Translations under genes and position numbers: made by a program
Assembly: GCA_964420605.1 (NCBI GenBank)
Contig: CAYQUC010000001.1
Coordinates: 62,001 to 126,000 of the forward strand
Source: CAYQUC01 sp964420605
Lineage (GTDB): Bacteria; Pseudomonadota; Gammaproteobacteria; UBA6429; Thiohalophilaceae
Reading direction: 5' to 3'
DNA length: 64,000 bases
Notes under the pieces: model-generated
What the model was told of the DNA's origin: nothing
The model's input: the letters and a program-made list of their open reading frames with translations, nothing else
The model's database searches: none
Part shown: positions 63,252-64,000 of the stretch, one piece after another
How the letters are laid out: every line of letters begins with the position of its first letter
Numbering within the stretch: the stretch's first letter is position 1

Positions 63252-63924
63252 TTGAGCTATTACCTTTATTACTTTTTCGTGGAATGCCATACTCAACAGC
63301 CATTACGGCAGCCTCAACTCGCGAATGTAAGTTTAACTTACGTAAAATTGCTTTCACGTGTAATTTAACTGTGCCATCCGATATCCCAAGGTTTCGCGCA
63401 ATAGCTTTATTGCTTTGACCTTCGGCTAATAAGGCTAGAATCTCAGTTTCTCTTGGTGTAAGGGCAGAGAACGGACTGCTATCTTTTTTAGTGTCGTTGG
63501 CAGGTTTACCTTGTACTGCTTTAGCTAAAATTGGAGCTAAATCAGGGGCAACCACGGTTTTTCCTGAAACTATATCGCGTAACGCTAACACCAAATCGTC
63601 GGGTGCCATGTCTTTAAGTAAATAGCCTTGAGCACCGGATCGTAACGATTCAACTAAATCAGTTTCATCGGTACTGGTGGTTAGCATAACGATAGGAATT
63701 TGAATATTATTTTGTCGTAATTGTTTTAAGACGCTTAAACCATCCAAACGTGGCATACGCATGTCTAATAAAATAATATCAGGCGTTAATTCGGTTACTA
63801 GTTTTAAACAACCTTGTCCTTCTCCGGTAGACGCAACAACTACGATGCCTCTGCTTTCGAGTAATCCTTCGAGTCCAACTCGAAATAAGGTGTGATCATC
63901 AATTATTAATACTTTTAAGGCCAT
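63238..63924 (-). CDS. NarL/FixJ-family response regulator
   Basis: A 228-residue two-component regulator. The receiver domain has VLIIDDHTLFRVGLE, the phospho-acceptor Asp54 in ILLDMRMPRLDG, LTTS and the conserved Lys in GYLLKDMAPDD. The LuxR-type helix-turn-helix is at about 153-210 (LTPRETEILALLAEG, NKAIARNLGISDGTVKLHVKAILRKL). The partner kinase is probably just upstream (minus strand, past the right edge). Targets are unknown. Confidence 0.93.
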   Translation of the reverse strand: MALKVLIIDDHTLFRVGLEGLLESRGIVVVASTGEGQGCLKLVTELTPDIILLDMRMPRLDGLSVLKQLRQNNIQIPIVMLTTSTDETDLVESLRSGAQGYLLKDMAPDDLVLALRDIVSGKTVVAPDLAPILAKAVQGKPANDTKKDSSPFSALTPRETEILALLAEGQSNKAIARNLGISDGTVKLHVKAILRKLNLHSRVEAAVMAVEYGIPRKSNKGNSSNENI

Positions 63925-63928
63925 AATT

Positions 63929-64000
63929 TTATATATGTGTAGTGATTATAGGGGCAATGGATTGTTGTGTTGAGCTACTTGAACGAGGGTGAGGAAAGCG
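63929..64000 (-). CDS. Possible 3' end of a gene upstream of the response regulator
   Basis: On the minus strand one frame is open from the window edge to TAA at 63931-63929, four bases before the response-regulator ATG. The 23 codons encode a Ser/Thr-rich tail without recognisable motif. The spacing would fit a sensor-kinase/response-regulator operon. Too short to prove. Confidence 0.3.
   Translation of the reverse strand, partial: RFPHPRSSSSTQQSIAPIITTHI

Noticed and set aside
63252..63296. Longer rhodanese start at 63296
   Set aside because: The added residues are an out-of-frame reading of the response-regulator end; ATG 63251 begins the conserved protein.

Overview
The window is chromosomal DNA from an AT-rich gammaproteobacterium, probably from a metagenome assembly. 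The evidence is gene order and family content: smc-zipA-ligA on one strand, then the rnm/yciO-trpS-scpA-scpB-rluB block facing the yciB-yciI-parvulin operon, plus short-form queF, cysZ, siroheme synthase cysG, purU and a type I DAHP synthase. ZipA restricts the origin to Gammaproteobacteria. A run of 100 Ns sits inside a 24-bp tandem repeat in scpB and looks like a scaffolding join. No tRNA, rRNA, CRISPR array, transposase or phage gene was recognised.

Layout. 1-4.5 kb: end of a CbbY-like phosphatase, an aminotransferase and an FGGY kinase (both apparently without a canonical start codon), cysZ and queF. 4.8-20.7 kb: housekeeping genes (smc, zipA, ligA, a NodB-type deacetylase, parvulin, yciI, yciB, rnm, yciO-like, trpS, scpA, scpB, rluB, a phosphopantetheinyl transferase). 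20.9-51.1 kb: a large exopolysaccharide (EPS) locus. 51.4-55.8 kb: aroG-type DAHP synthase, a DUF1269-like membrane protein, cysG and purU. 55.8-62.8 kb: an RND efflux pair, an Atm1-like ABC exporter, a degenerate S24-like protein and an unknown protein. 62.8-64 kb: a rhodanese protein and a NarL-type response regulator.

The EPS locus opens with a polyprenyl-phosphate sugar transferase, a Wza-like export lipoprotein, a Wzz-like chain-length protein, a tyrosine-autokinase homologue and an outer-membrane beta-barrel. This set and order resembles the XrtA/PEP-CTERM EPS loci, but no exosortase or PEP-CTERM protein is present. It continues with a flippase, an O-antigen ligase/polymerase, one GT2 and three GT4 glycosyltransferases, three deacetylase-type proteins, a secreted beta-propeller and a YdcF protein. 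A convergent minus-strand block encodes a second beta-propeller (lipoprotein) and TviC/TviB/GalE-like enzymes, which predict a hexosaminuronic acid such as GalNAcA and a galacto-sugar as building blocks.

The most unusual part is 40.2-45.7 kb: a cyanophycin-synthetase-like ATP-grasp ligase, phosphosulfolactate synthase (ComA), 2-phosphosulfolactate phosphatase (ComB), a second ATP-grasp ligase and a methyltransferase. ComA and ComB would turn phosphoenolpyruvate and sulfite into (R)-3-sulfolactate. The later coenzyme M steps are absent. Next to two carboxylate-activating ligases inside an EPS locus, the simplest hypothesis is that sulfolactate is attached to a sugar or amino acid, giving a sulfonated surface polymer or conjugate. 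That product is inferred, not shown.
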